Below, one piece after another: positions 47,250 to 59,650 of a stretch of DNA of 64,000 nt. A program made the translations under genes and the position numbers. This stretch comes from Prostheceraeus crozeri. Lineage: Eukaryota; Platyhelminthes; Polycladida; Euryleptidae. The stretch is from positions 168,501 to 232,500 of the forward strand of contig CAJQUW010007475.1 of assembly GCA_907163375.1 (NCBI GenBank), in the 5' to 3' direction. Numbering within the stretch: the first letter of the stretch is position 1; every line of letters starts with the position of its first letter. The notes beneath the pieces are model-generated. The model made no database searches. It was not told the DNA's origin and worked only from the letters and a program-made list of their open reading frames with translations.

Positions 47250-48060
47250 CTAAATCACGATCAATTGGTAATTGTGTTCAACTCTATAATGTGTTCGTTC
47301 TATAATGGAATACGCTTCGCCGGTCTTTTTGAACGCTGGATCCGCATTCATTCGAAACTGCTAGCTATGTGCAAGAGAGTTCTCCAAGTCATTCATGGCT
47401 ACGACGTGCGTTTTTGCAATGAATGTAATCTCGTGGATATAATTTCTAGAAGAAAACTTTTGTCTCTGCATCTTTTTCGTATTGCATTACAAAATCGCGA
47501 CGATGTTCTACACCATCTTATGCCAAAAGCGTCTGATCGAAGTCACCGTCTGATTTTCCACATTTGAAAACGTCTCGCAAACTACAAGTAAATGGGTTCG
47601 TGGTTTCATCGGCTATGTTGTACAATCAGCCTCTGTAACTGTATTACATTCCCTTTTCATCAGGTACCTTTGATATTATCTTTGTTATACTTAACGACAT
47701 GGAACATATGTTGTGTCAACCAATTTTAAGTTATATACATTGTAATTAAATGTACTTATAAAGCTATGATTCGCCACCATGCGGTCTCATTCGATCTCTG
47801 ACTTCATCAATGGAACAAAGGTTTATCGGACTACCTTTGAATCAACTCCGACCAATGTGAATATGCCCTTTGCTTTCTGATTTTTGAACAGTGACTGTAT
47901 GAAGCATGCTTCATTACAACACTTGTATCATAAATGTATTATTGTATCAACACTTGTATCATAAATCAATTATCATAATAAATATTCTCATTAAAGGAGG
48001 CTGTGACTTGTTTCTGTTATGAAATAAACGCTTATTTGATTTTGACTTTTTGATTTAATT
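47250..48060 (+). pseudogene. LINE 3' fragment with tail
   Basis: The frame 47265-47567 reads VFNSIMCSFYNGIRFAGLFE, then CKRVLQVIHGYDVRF, RRKLLSLHLFRIALQ and LHHLMPK. This matches the C-terminal thumb region of LINE reverse transcriptases (I.S.L.Y.SPVW...QKR.LRII...L..RR..L.L..F). A noncoding 3' region follows and ends in ATGAAATAAACGCTTATTTG and repeated TTTTTGA, a LINE-style tail. The 5' part is missing. Confidence 0.65.
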
Positions 48061-48679
48061 AACTTTAATGATTCAGTTGCAAAAGTTTTTCCTTGTCATA
48101 TGAGGACCTTGTGACTTTGAAAGCGATGATATTGGATTTATTTTCACTTTTGCAGTTCAGGAGCTTGGATCCGTTGAAATTTTGTTCCCTTCATTATTCT
48201 ATGCAGATGATGAATGAATATTGTTGCGTGACAGTTCAACAAATAGCTAAGTGACATTCTCATATATTTATCACGTTCACATGAAATAGTTTTGATATTC
48301 TAGAGGTACAGATGCATTTATGATACTTCCTTGTACGCCTCAATACACACGTCATACAGATGATGAAAATGGCATCTATTTTGCTCTTCAAAAGTGACAA
48401 ACCATGATATGAGTTGCAACCAGTAATCTCATCACCTGTCACACTGCAGTATTTATGGAAATGCATTTGAGTAATTTATTGAACAATGTATTTTCCGTAA
48501 CTGAGATATGAAATGGATGAGACGATTCAAAATGTGAACATTGGTGATGTGAAATATCAGTTACCCAGTAAAACCGAGAAACGTCTATAATTAAATGCAA
48601 TAACGTAGTGAGCATGATCAATATGATACTACAATTACACGTCACACTAATGAGTTGATCTTATTCTGGTGATATTCTC
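48061..48679. other. No gene recognised
   Basis: No motifs were seen; sequence outside the LINE tail and before the exact duplication. Confidence 0.4.
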
Positions 48680-49100
48680 GATCCCAACACCTCAGGAACA
48701 ATTATTTTAATATTGTTATATGTCAGCAACCGTGTGCTGCTATGAATTATGAACAGTATTTATGACTATTAAATCTTTAAACAGTACAAATGTCATAAAT
48801 AATGAAAGCATTAGAGACGACAAAATTCTGGATGTCAGGAAATGATTTCTTTTTAAATTGCGGGCGCTTTCAATGAGCTTCCTTGAAGATCCCAACACGA
48901 TCCCAACACCTCAGGAACAATTATTTTAATATTGTTATATGTCAGCAACCGTGTGCTGCTATGAATTATGAACAGTATTTATGACTATTAAATCTTTAAA
49001 CAGTACAAATGTCATAAATAATGAAAGCATTAGAGACGACAAAATTCTGGATGTCAGGAAATGATTTCTTTTTAAATTGCGGGCGCTTTCAATGAGCTTC
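48680..49100 (+). repeat. Exact 202-bp direct duplication
   Basis: 48680-48881 and 48899-49100 appear identical base for base. The 17-bp spacer contains a third GATCCCAACAC, the same word that begins each copy, suggesting microhomology-driven duplication. Identity implies a recent event. Confidence 0.95.
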
Positions 49101-49676
49101 GCCGATCATTTTCGTCATGATTTAGCTTGAAAATGATCAGTGAATCTGATTGAAAGCGATCGCAATATAAAGAGAAATTATTTGCTGACATCATGAATTT
49201 TGAGACGCACGTCACCTGTAATACTTTCACTATTTATGGCTATTATAGTGTCGGTGCCTTGGAATTGTGTGCTGTAATTTTGTTACACTTTGACAAGAAA
49301 AAATTCAATATACGCTCGTATATCGAATTTCCGCTTTCTTTAAGCTGTAAGCTGTTTGTTGAGGCACAGATCATTGTCAATGTTGCTTGACCTGAAGAGG
49401 AGCAGAAATTGTGAATGATAGCTTCGTGGTAATTACCGATATCATGTTCCTTCACCTTTCCAGTTGAAGTCACGAGTTCCTTCGAAACATAATCTCATAA
49501 ATAATATTTCCATTAGATTATAGTTTTATTATACTATCTAGATATATCATTTGTATACAGTACAGCATATTAAGCTGTCTGTCAAAAGCATTTGCACCCC
49601 TGCAAATTAAAGTCTTTGCTTGTTCCTTGAGTTACTGCATATAAATCGTAAATGCGAACAACCCCACCTTAGCTAT
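49101..49676. other. No gene recognised
   Basis: No motifs; short frames only. Confidence 0.4.
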
Positions 49677-49678
49677 TA

Positions 49679-50382
49679 ATCCGGCAGCCAGAGCAACTTT
49701 CTGCAGGGACCGAGGCGAAAATGAGACTTTCGCAAAATGATGTACACCCCAATGCCTACTGCGAATCGGCACGTCTGTCGAGTTCTAGTGAGTTCCTCTT
49801 CTTGTCAGACAGGATAAAAGAAAAACGGGACGCAGATTGAAGTTTTTGGTTAAAACGGAATTTTCTATGTTTTCTCTGATCAACTGAAAAGTATTAAGTC
49901 TAGAGTCATAATTTGTGTCATGGAATGTCTTCAGGTCCTATTATGTGCATGTGCTATTAATATGCTTCTGATCGGCGATGTATGTGAGAATGTGGTTGAA
50001 TGTCCATAAAGTTGCTCAAAATGTTTGTGTTTGCTGACATTAAGAGGCTCGCCAAATCTGGATGTGTTTAGCTTTATAGACAGGGGTGTATGAACATGAA
50101 AGGAAATGACCTGAAGACATTCCATGTCAAAAATTATGACTCTGGGCCTGGTACTTTTCGTTCAATCAGAGAAAACATAGAAAATTCCATTTTAGCCAAA
50201 AAGCTGCAATCTGCGTCTCATTGGATTTACATGTGTTTTTCTTTGATCGCGTCTGACAAGAAGAGGAACTCACTAGAGGTCGGCAGACGCACCGATTCGT
50301 AGTAGACATAGGGTGTACATCATTCTGTGTAAGTCTCATTTTCGGCCTTGTTCCCTGCAGAAACTCGTTCTGGCTGCCGGAC
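49679..50382 (+). mobile_element. Foldback element FB2
   Basis: A 704-bp imperfect palindrome, same family as FB1 (TCCGGCAGCCAGAGC... and ...GTTCTGGCTGCCGGAC), flanked by TA (49677-49678, 50383-50384). Arms share CTTCTTGTCAGACAGG and ATTTTCTATGTTTTC-type words. Noncoding. Confidence 0.85.
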
Positions 50383-50573
50383 TAATGACAAAACCAGTCA
50401 ATTTGGTAAATTTGTTCTGAAGCACTGCCCAGAAACAATGGTATTCAAATCAAAAACTACGAAGTGTAAATAACTTTCTGTCTAATCATAGCGAATTACA
50501 ACACATGAGTATAAAACGTAATCACAAATTTGCATTTTTGTGCAGCATCAAAATTCTTCAGTACTTCGTAATA

Positions 50574-51316
50574 GTCCGGGAGCTAGCGTGAAGTTGTGCA
50601 GAGAACGAGGTAGTACATAAAACTTTCACATAGCATAGTACACCTCTAACCTACTGCAAAACTTCGCGTCTGCCGGATCAGATCATTTGCTTTTCAGAAA
50701 TAGAGAGGATAACACAATCTAATGTATTTCCAATGGTAAAATTGTGACATTTAAGGTGTTGACTCCATTTTTTCGAATTTTTGCTCATAAAAGTTGCACA
50801 AATTGGTATTTTGTTAAACTGGTTATTATAGAAATCATCTACCGATCATGATCTTTCAAATGAGTTATCATTCAGTGACAGAGGATGAAGTAAAGTGTAC
50901 AAACAGACAGTTTTCGTTAAAGTATGTCAACAATTTTCCTGAAATTTCTATGTTAAAATTTGCAGTTACACCAACGAAAAGTGTCTGTTTGTACACTTTA
51001 CTTCATCCTCTGTCACTGAATGATAACTAATTTGAAAGATCATGATCGGTAGATGATTTCTATAATAACCAGTTTAACAAAATACCAATTTGTGCAACTT
51101 TTATGAGCAAAAATTCGAAAAATGGAGTCAACACCTTAAATGTCACAATTTTACCATTGGAAATACATAGGATTGTGTTATCCTCTCTATTTCTGAAAAG
51201 CAAATGATCTGATCCGGCAGACGCGAAGTTTTGCAGTAGATTAGAGGTGTACTATGCTATGTGAAAGTTTTATGTACTACCTCGTTCCCTGCACAACTTC
51301 ACGCTAGCTCCCGGAC
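50574..51316 (+). mobile_element. Foldback element FB3, near-perfect palindrome
   Basis: A 743-bp inverted repeat starting GTCCGGGAGCTAGCGTGAAG and ending with its complement, flanked by TA (50572-50573, 51317-51318). The arms (about 335 bp each) differ at only a few positions and enclose a short loop of about 60-70 bp. Terminal GTCCGG/CCGGAC is shared with FB1 and FB2, but the internal sequence differs. Confidence 0.93.
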
Positions 51317-51318
51317 TA

Positions 51319-54300
51319 TAACACCGCCTTGAGTGGCAATTACACTGCTGCGACGATAATGTATGGACCGAATCACGAGTACAATCCATGGGAATGTTAC
51401 TTCACTCCTCTTACAAAGCAAGCTTTATATCAATAAGATTTCGAATGCGTCGCTCAGTGGAATCGATAACGCTTAATCCAAAAGGAATGGTGATGATGGT
51501 CAAAACCTCACGATCCCTGTCAACATTCAAAGAACCATTCAATATCACGAGATCGTACTTCATGTTTCAGACCTTACTAACTCACCAGCACCACATCGAC
51601 TCCCTTGATTTTGGACGGTATCCACGTCGGGAAATCGAAAGTTTCTCCTTCTTCAAACCCTGAAGCGACCATCAGCACGACGTACAGAGAACACGCATCG
51701 TCAGTGAAGACAACCTCACGTTATTCCTAAATGGACGATCACGAGCGATGCTGACGTGCACTCTGCAAGCGAGCAACTTCGTGAGTTTCAGGCAGTGGAA
51801 GGACAGATGGTTGAATATTCTTCTCACGAAGAAGTCTTTGCAATTCAGGAATGCTTTTAAGAAAGAAGTTTCGTCATCGAGAGTGGAATGAGGATCGGCA
51901 TCCGTCTTTTACTGAACCGGTCTCCCTGTAATGACACATTTGATGCCTACCGGTGGATTGTGAAACATTCAGGTCTGTGATATTTCGATAATGCGACTAT
52001 TTAACATCAATGCTGAGCTTGATAATGCGCCATCGGATCTCTTCACTTAAATCCGTGCGGTATGATTGCTGACTAAAGTCTGACTGCACTGGTTTCACTT
52101 TTATTATTTCTAGCAAACATGAGAGTGCGAAATATGTGAATGTTGTCAGCAACAAATGAACTAGCTATACTCTTAATGAAGCTTATTAATTTAATATTAG
52201 AGAAGAAAGATGACAATAATTGCCTTTTCTCTTCTTCAACAACATATAGGGACCTGCTACCTTCCGTGTTCTATTTTTCATGGGTGAACGTCTGGCTAAA
52301 TTTCGACGCTTGATGGTACCCACCATAGCAAAAATACCTTATCAGCATAATAATTGTATGGATGCAATATATCTTACTATTTTTTCGAATCTAATTGATG
52401 CCTTTCGACAATAGTCAATTTTGCTATGTCATTAAAATCAGAATTTGTTCTTATCAAGTTTTATTACTTTTCATACTTCTCAAATTATTACTTGAAGCTG
52501 ATTCCTCTATTGGCTGATATTTTTTGACAATAACAGTGTTATCACATGACACCACTTTGGAATTATATTTTTGTGTTTGTTCTTCACTCAATTAATTTCA
52601 AATGCTATTTTCAAAGATGATGCAATACTCAAAGACTAAAAACTTCCCTGTCTGTTTGCTAAACTTCTGGAAACAACTGATTTATCCTCAACGAAGATAT
52701 CGGACAGTTGAATAAATTACAAGATGGGGCTACCATAGATATTTTTAAGTCATCATATTCATATTTAGTTTCCAAATTTCGCTCGAGTTTACAGTCTTAG
52801 GATTTTGTACGGTCTTAGGCTATTTTGTGAAATAGCCTGTAACTGCAGTTCTATGAAGAAAAGCATTATAGTTATAATTTGTTAGCAAAGTAAGATAGGT
52901 TAATGGTTTATCCATTAAGCTATCGAGGAGAAATTGGAAGTGATCTGAATATATTCCCATCATTTTTGAATATCCAACATTAGAATGCATCTAAATCATC
53001 TTTTATAATGTGCTTCATCCAATGATATCTATCTGGATTCGGGAACCCGATCAATTTTAAACAGGATCAGGATCTTGCACTATCACTTCGTTAAATTCGC
53101 AAAATGTCTATCTTTGGCTTCATTTGGAAAGTAGAACATTTAACAACGCAGTTCGTCTCTACTAACCATGTTTTTATTGCAATGATGAATACCGAGTCAT
53201 TTGCTACAAAATTAGAGGTATTTTCGTTGACTCGACAAGGCATGTCTTTAGTTTTGCACATTGATGACGGCTAGGCGCCAGGCGACAATTTCGAACTACA
53301 AGCAACGAACTGCAAGCTACATTTAATCTACACCAGGCTTAATCCGATATTTCAGCAGTTCCTCTTTGTCTATTTAAAGTTTGCTTTAATGACTATTGGG
53401 TGTCATTTATTTTTCTCGTGTTTAAGGCATACGTTTGCATTACAGTTGTTTGCTTGTCCATTTTCTTCGGAGCTGCATACTTAAATTCATATTTCCTTAC
53501 GATGTGTGGATCTGAACATAAATAACATGCTTTAGAGTACGCATATTGAAAACTTCGAGCTCTTTCTTCGAATGTGAAAACGTGAAGGAATGAAGTCTTC
53601 CAACAAGACTTTGAAGACATACAATCGAGATGTTCTCTAAAAATACATCAATCGTGCGTCATTGCCAAACAATCGTTCCTAATACGGTATAATAATGTCC
53701 TTGATAAGCGTAATCACATCTCACATTTCCTCTTTGTTTATTTGTATTCTCATAGCGTCAATAATCGTTGCGGATGAATCCTTCTACGCTGACATTAATG
53801 TCTTTATGTTGCAACAATTCAAAACACTGACGAGTTGTGTGAATGTCATTAGTTTGAAATTTATGCCTCGTATCCCCCTCAAGACAAAGGTTGCAGCCAA
53901 ATAATTGCACTTGGAAGGGAAACGCCTTCCTTGCTGATTCTCTTCCACCAATTTCAATGATATTTTCATACGAATTACGTACATCATGTTGTTTTCTTCA
54001 TTATATCACCAAATTCATGCACTGTTTTTTATATTGGTGACGTTGTATTTTCATCGGAATAATTGCTTTCTCTGAAGCGACCTTGGTTTTCAACTATCAT
54101 TAATTCCTGCGCGTCATAGCGTGTCCAATGATGGGATTCATCTGTCATAGATCGCGCACTTTCATGCTATAAATGGTAATTTATGCCTTCACATTATAGC
54201 GTTATATCAAGGTTGCCAGGGATAAATATGAAATTTCGATATTTCAAGGGAACTGTAATGTAGCATTACATCATGGATTTGTAGGGCAGAAATATTAGAC

Positions 54301-54324
54301 ATAGAGGAGACTGTGTCAGCAGAA
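51319..54324. other. No gene recognised (3 kb)
   Basis: No frame above about 91 codons, no transposon ends and no repeats shared with the rest of the window were noticed. Confidence 0.45.
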
Positions 54325-55046
54325 CGTGATACCAAGTAGCCCTGAATTCAAATTCGGTAAAAAAATCGTCAAAATATCCAATCAAAAAAGAAATGTTTGT
54401 ATTTGTCGTGAAATAAAACATGTCTGTTTTTCCGTTTACAGGAAAAGTACATGGACTGGATTGTACACCAATTACTACAGGTTTGTGCCACGCAGTTATA
54501 AGGTTGATCTGATTAGATCTGTAAGCTGTCGCGCTTACTTCGCATGATTCGCTTGAATCTGAGTTGCATTGTATGGAAGAAACTCCTGTTTCCAATGGTC
54601 ATCCTTGAGTGTTTTTCCTGCTGTCAAACCTCGTGTTCTTTGGGACTGTGTCTGTTCCTGTTTCCTCTCCTACAGACAAACTGTCTGTTTCTGCCCAAAC
54701 TAACGTAATCTTTGCTTTTTCGGGTGCTTGTGGAAGGAAGTACATTGGCAGAACCAGCAGACATTGTCTGCAGGACAGGATGAAGGATCACGTGTCCATT
54801 TGGCTTCGTAAGGGAAATAAGTGGCCTCCCAGATCTAAAGTGAAGCCGTCTAGCGTAGTCACGCGTCACCCCCAAACTTGTACATTTGCTGAGTTTTCGA
54901 AAGTGGACTCGTATTTTAGTGTCTTAATTACTGTACATAATTTTTATCTGTTGAGTATTTATGAAGCATTCAGTATTAAATGTTTTTCTCCTGATTTCTG
55001 TGTCCAAAAGGAGTTCGTCATGGATTTACAGCTGCCGTGGTGTTAG
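54325..55046 (+). pseudogene. Penelope-like element: RT end and GIY-YIG endonuclease
   Basis: In one frame SVYRKSTWTGLYTNYYRFVP and RSYKVDLIRS (54430-54520) match the end of the Penelope-like reverse transcriptase. In another, GACGRKYIGRTSRHCLQDR, KDHVSIWLRKG, SSVVTRHPQTC, LLSIYEAFSI and QKEFVMDLQLPW (54725-55040) match the GIY-YIG-type endonuclease: KYIGRT motif, downstream His, EA helix and C-terminal LPW. The endonuclease stretch is open to a stop at 55046; the upstream RT is mostly gone. It is a different, less eroded lineage from the copy at 27560-29010. Confidence 0.78.
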
Positions 55047-56019
55047 TTTCTTTCTTCTGTTTATTATTCAATATCTGACCGCTATGTTACAGTATTGAAG
55101 TCATTGTTATCATTCCGTTCTATTGTCTTGTCTTCCGTCTCTGTACTGCAGATTGCACTGTAATCAAACACTTTGTCAGATCATGTGCATCAAGTTCTCT
55201 CCCAACCGTGTACGAAATAGAACGGTTCGAAACGCCTCGTCGTAAATATACTGAAGTTCTTATTTCTATACAAAATATATTGTGTCCGCAAATTGTCTGA
55301 CAAGACATCGCAACTGTGATGAATGAGTACGGATTTGTATACATATTCTGATTGTAGATTCATTTAAAGTGAAAAAGTGTTCCATTTTTATTTGCACGAT
55401 AATTCGTGTACTACAACTGTCGCACACACAACACACTCGGAACACTAAATCGTGTTCTGCAACATCTTCTTCTTTAATGTACAGCCTTCATCTTGATTCA
55501 ACGTTGTCACGACGATCAATGGCCTGTCTTTATCATACAAAGTCTGTATTCAGAACATGTGATCGTCTCTAACACCTTCAGCTATCTATGTTCAGTGCTT
55601 GCTTCGATGAAAGTAGTTGATTAAAATTGTGCACCAACGCTTTTTCAACATTCTTGTTGCAATATTTAAATGTTACTTCTATCACTTCGAGGTTTGTATA
55701 GCAACAGGCGAAGCTGCGCGGTTCTAATCGATATACTGAACTTTCCAAAGAGTTTCCGTTTGATGGCTAGCCCTTGCACTTGGTTACTTATAAATTCAAT
55801 GCAAGTAATATGCCAAGCTTTTTTAATGTTTTCAAGTAAACCGTCACGGGACCGGTTTTCTCAAACCTATGAAAAAATTATCCGTCAGCAAGTTGAAGTG
55901 CAACTGTTTACAAATGTTTCTATGTAATGTTTCCTAAATGTTATAATCTTTCAGCTTTATTCTTTATGTAGAAATTGTACTCTGAAGTCTTGTGTAAAAC
56001 TGCATGAAAGCGGGTTGCC
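55047..56019. other. No gene recognised
   Basis: No supported motifs. It may include the untranslated remainder of the Penelope-like element. Confidence 0.4.
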
Positions 56020-56235
56020 GATAGCACATTAAGGTACTTTGGTCGCATATCGAGGAAGCTGCAAGAGAACATCAGAGGCAAAACATTGACGGAACCTGTA
56101 ATTAGTAACAGACAACTTGGCAGACTTCGTTTGCGTTGGTGCGAAAGCACTCGGATGAGAACTGTCATGGCCAACCCTGATAGCACCTGCAAGACACGCA
56201 TCCATCCAGTCGAGGAAAATGAAATGACATGACTA
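56020..56235 (+). pseudogene. Terminal fragment of a LINE-like protein
   Basis: Reads LRYFGRISRKLQENIRGKTL, then TEPVISNRQLGRLRLRW, then a stop after ENEMT. The xRYxGHIxR...G.....GRxRxRW arrangement is the usual end of several LINE-encoded proteins. It is short and isolated, so the family is not assigned. Confidence 0.5.
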
Positions 56236-56280
56236 CTTATTAAAGCTTTTTTAGTAGTAGTGTGTAGCATAAGTAGTCAT
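56229..56280. repeat. 12-bp hairpin
   Basis: ATGACTACTTAT (56229-56240) and ATAAGTAGTCAT (56269-56280) are perfect inverted arms around a 28-base loop. Significance unknown. Confidence 0.7.
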
Positions 56281-57538
56281 ATATGTGGATTTACTGAATG
56301 ATTTGAATTCTTTGTGTATCTTCAGGTCATCTGTCTTCTTCACAATCATATTTGAAGTGATTCAGAACAGTAGAAGATTTCACAGATGCATTGGAGTGGT
56401 TACTTTTGAAGGAAAATCTGCTACATTTTGTATGCGCATATTTGAGTTGTATCAATGCCTTTTTTTGTATTCATAAGCAACCATTCCGTTCATACTACCT
56501 GTTTGGTATTGTAGATGGCAATATTGAACGTTCTTCAGTCACAAAATCGGTCAAAATAAGTGATTTTAAATTTTGAATTTCTATTTACAATGCGAAAATT
56601 AGCGAGTTAGATTTTATGAATGCCGCTGCTAAAGAGTTCACACACAATATGTTGTACTCGTATTACGAATTTTATGCATGCAGCATACTTGAAGACATAT
56701 GAGCAAGCTATAGAATAATCATTCAAATTAATACATGGAATTGTACGAAAGCCAGTATAAACAATTATTGCTGCCATCAAACAATTTCAATCAACAGATT
56801 GCCTCCAGTTACCACTTAAAGTGAGTTATTTTTTATCCCTTCTTAATCGTTCCACGAGGTGACATGCCACGAAAAAACTTCGCGTGATTCTACAAAGTAT
56901 TTCGCCGTCATTACAATATCGTGGAAATTTTAAATGCAATCAGATACAATTTTTTCTCAGAATTTCATAACCCAGGAATTTTCGTTCATCCTGCTTCTCT
57001 TGATAGGAAGAACGAAATTTAACACCCAGAGACTTGAGGGGACCCTTTTACAAATTCTTGGTTTACCTGATGAAATCCAGATCAATGCATGTGCTGATCT
57101 CTGCGTGCAGATCAGCTGATAGACTTATTCAAACTTTTGAGTACCTACTTATAAAACATTATGCGAAAAATGCGGCGTTCTTGCAAGTCAACAGCGTTTA
57201 GCACAATATCATTTGTCTTCGGAAGCGGTTTCACAATTTTTACAAACCTCACATTTTAGTGAAATTGATTTGTTTTTTTTGCAGTGCCATCACATTTGTT
57301 CATTATTCCAATGTTATGCATCCTTATCGGAATTAGGCCTATATACTCTCACAGCACCTGTGGAGATCTCAAGATAATCAGTTACTGCTGTGAAAGCCTT
57401 GTCTCTTTTTGGTATCGAACTATAAATATGATGATAGCTTTCATCTTGAAAATTGATCTAAGCTAAGTTGTTCATATAGAGTAGCCAGTCACGCGCGATC
57501 ATGTGCGAATGCAAAACTATTCGCATTTCGCGGTCTTC
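56281..57538. other. No gene; isolated MITE-like terminus at 56853-56871
   Basis: CACGAGGTGACATGCCACG at about 56853 differs by one base from the start of the MITE at 61596, but no partner end was found. Otherwise AT-rich without motifs. Confidence 0.4.
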
Positions 57539-57541
57539 TAA

Positions 57542-57734
57542 GGCCTCAGCCACACTGAAAGCAAAGCAAACACGAGCGTCTCGAGCAAACGTATGTCCGC
57601 AAGCTATCAATCGCTCTGGTTTGCTTTGCTCGCAGTGTGGCAGCCTACAACTGCCGTAATGGTGACTTTACATTCGCTGCAAAACGCTTTGTTCACTTGG
57701 AACACTCGGAAAAGCTCGCAGTGTGGCTGAGGCC
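57542..57734 (+). mobile_element. 193-bp Harbinger-type MITE
   Basis: Ends GGCCTCAGCCACACTG / CAGTGTGGCTGAGGCC are perfect inverted repeats flanked by TAA on both sides (57539-57541, 57735-57737), the TWA target preference of PIF/Harbinger. Noncoding. Confidence 0.88.
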
Positions 57735-57737
57735 TAA

Positions 57738-58710
57738 CAAAACGCACATGCACGAGAATAATACCAATAATAAATGAATGAATTTCACTCATTATGCACC
57801 ATTATGTACATGCACAGATCAACTTTCATCTGAGAGTAAAAAGGTCTTACTTTACTTCCAGTGGACCTCCTTGGCCTGTCTGCCATACTTCTACTGATTC
57901 AATTGAAATGAAAGGTCACGTCATGTCAGAAATGATGATTTGCATAGGCGTTAGTGGTTGATATATCCTCAATAGAAGAAATGAGATAGAAAAGTATATC
58001 GGTTATTTGAAACAGTTTCATGAATTTTAGATGAAGCTTGAGATCATTTAGCAATCTAGGAGAATTGGAGGTGCGAGAATACTTACGTTATATAATGTTG
58101 AGTAAAAACGTACGCTTGATTGCATTCAAATTTTCATTTCGTAATTCGTAATGACAGCGAAACATTTTGTGAAATTGCGCTAGGTTTTGGCGCTGCATGG
58201 ATAGTGAATTACTTTCTTGATTTGTGAAATTGTCTTTCTTGCTGAATGTTCAGTCTAATAGGAAAGAGAATAATCGAATTTTGTATCTCATTCAAATGTC
58301 ATGACTTCAATTATGTAAAGGTTTCGGTTATCGTAAAGGATTGATAGAAATGTCTTCTGAAAACTGAAGATAAGAGAATACTTAATGTCAAGATGTTGAG
58401 GTATTGATGAAAACTCCAGATGATGATTTTGTCGCTTGATTCGCAATGTGAAAGTATTACGCAATATGTAAAGACTTAAAGCGCTGTTCTGATGAATGAA
58501 TCGCCTCAGTGGCCAGTTACATCTCAATCCGGTTTCCTATCTGGAATATGGGAATATAACAGCCCTTGATTGAAGCTAATTGAGACTGTCAGACCTGTTA
58601 AGCGGTCGGATCACGGACTGCGACCGACCGACACATGCTCAAACTTTAGCCGGTTCTTGGCTTTCTGATGAGGGTTGACGCCAGCTGTTGGTTTGCTATA
58701 AGTGTCCCTT
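57738..58710. other. No gene recognised
   Basis: No motifs; composition rises in GC towards 58600. Confidence 0.4.
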
Positions 58711-59650
58711 CCTTGTTCCAGACCAACGGACGCGTTGGCTTACTGGAAGCAGTGGCAGCGAATGAGACTGCGGCCGTAAGCGGTAGACAACAACTGCAAA
58801 ATCTCTGGAGCTGAGGGCTACGGAAAGAGGGTCGGGATGTGTATGAGGAATGCGGAAATGGAGAGAAGATGGGACACAGTATGGAATGTGTCTCGGGGGA
58901 AGGTATGATGGTCAGTTTGGGGTTGTTTTGAGGTGTGCATGTTAGTCATGATATTTCTTTTCTCTGTTCCAGACCTAGGCACACCGTTGGCGCACGGGTG
59001 GAAATGGTGGAGGTGGGTAAAGCTACAGCCTCAAGCGGTAGACAACAACTGCAAAATCTCTGGAGCTGAGGGCTACGGAAAGAGGGTCGGGATGCGTATG
59101 AGGAATGCGGAAATGGAGAATTGATGGAACACAGTATGGTATGTGAAGTGTGTGGAAGTGGCATGGCAAGTGGAAGTGGTGGAAGTTAGTGAAGCTACAG
59201 CCGCAAGCGGTAGACAATAACAACAGCAGTGGGCTGGTGGGGAATGGGTGGACGGATGAAGCGGCTAAGGGGCTGTACGGTTGGACCAGGGGGAGTCGCC
59301 TTGCTCAGAGGCGACGGTCAGGCGGTGCTGGAAGTGGCGGGAGAGAAAGAGAGTGGGTACACGATCGTTGCCGGTTCGTGCATGAGGGCGGAATCCAGCG
59401 TGCTGTGGAGGCGCGGCCAATTCGTCCAGGGAGGACAGGGTCACAATGGCCGGGCACTCGTTGGAGTTGGGAGGATTCCAGAAGAGGATCAGGTCGGAGA
59501 TGTGGAGGAGTGAGGAAGTGGAGAAGAAGATGGAACACATTATGGAATGTGTTACGGGAGATGGTATGAGAGCGCTTGAAGTGGTACAGGCGGCTGAGAC
59601 CACGACCGCAAGCGATAGACACAACTGCAACAATCGCGGCTTGCTTTTCA
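58711..59650 (+). repeat. GC-rich imperfect repeats with about 250-bp spacing
   Basis: GTTCCAGACC words at about 58716 and 58966 each precede a block with AAGCGGTAGACAACAACTGC, then GGAGCTGAGGGCTACGGAAA and GAGGAATGCGGAAATGGAGA. Partial further copies of the AAGCGGTAGACAA block lie at about 59203 and 59610. Three overlapping frames of 94-144 codons exist on both strands here, which is expected of GC-rich repeat DNA; none has a recognisable domain. It may be a decayed element interior. Confidence 0.6.

Noticed and set aside
51388-51663. 91-codon frame in the 3-kb empty stretch
   Set aside because: No recognisable motif, no repeat copies and no splice context; compatible with chance.
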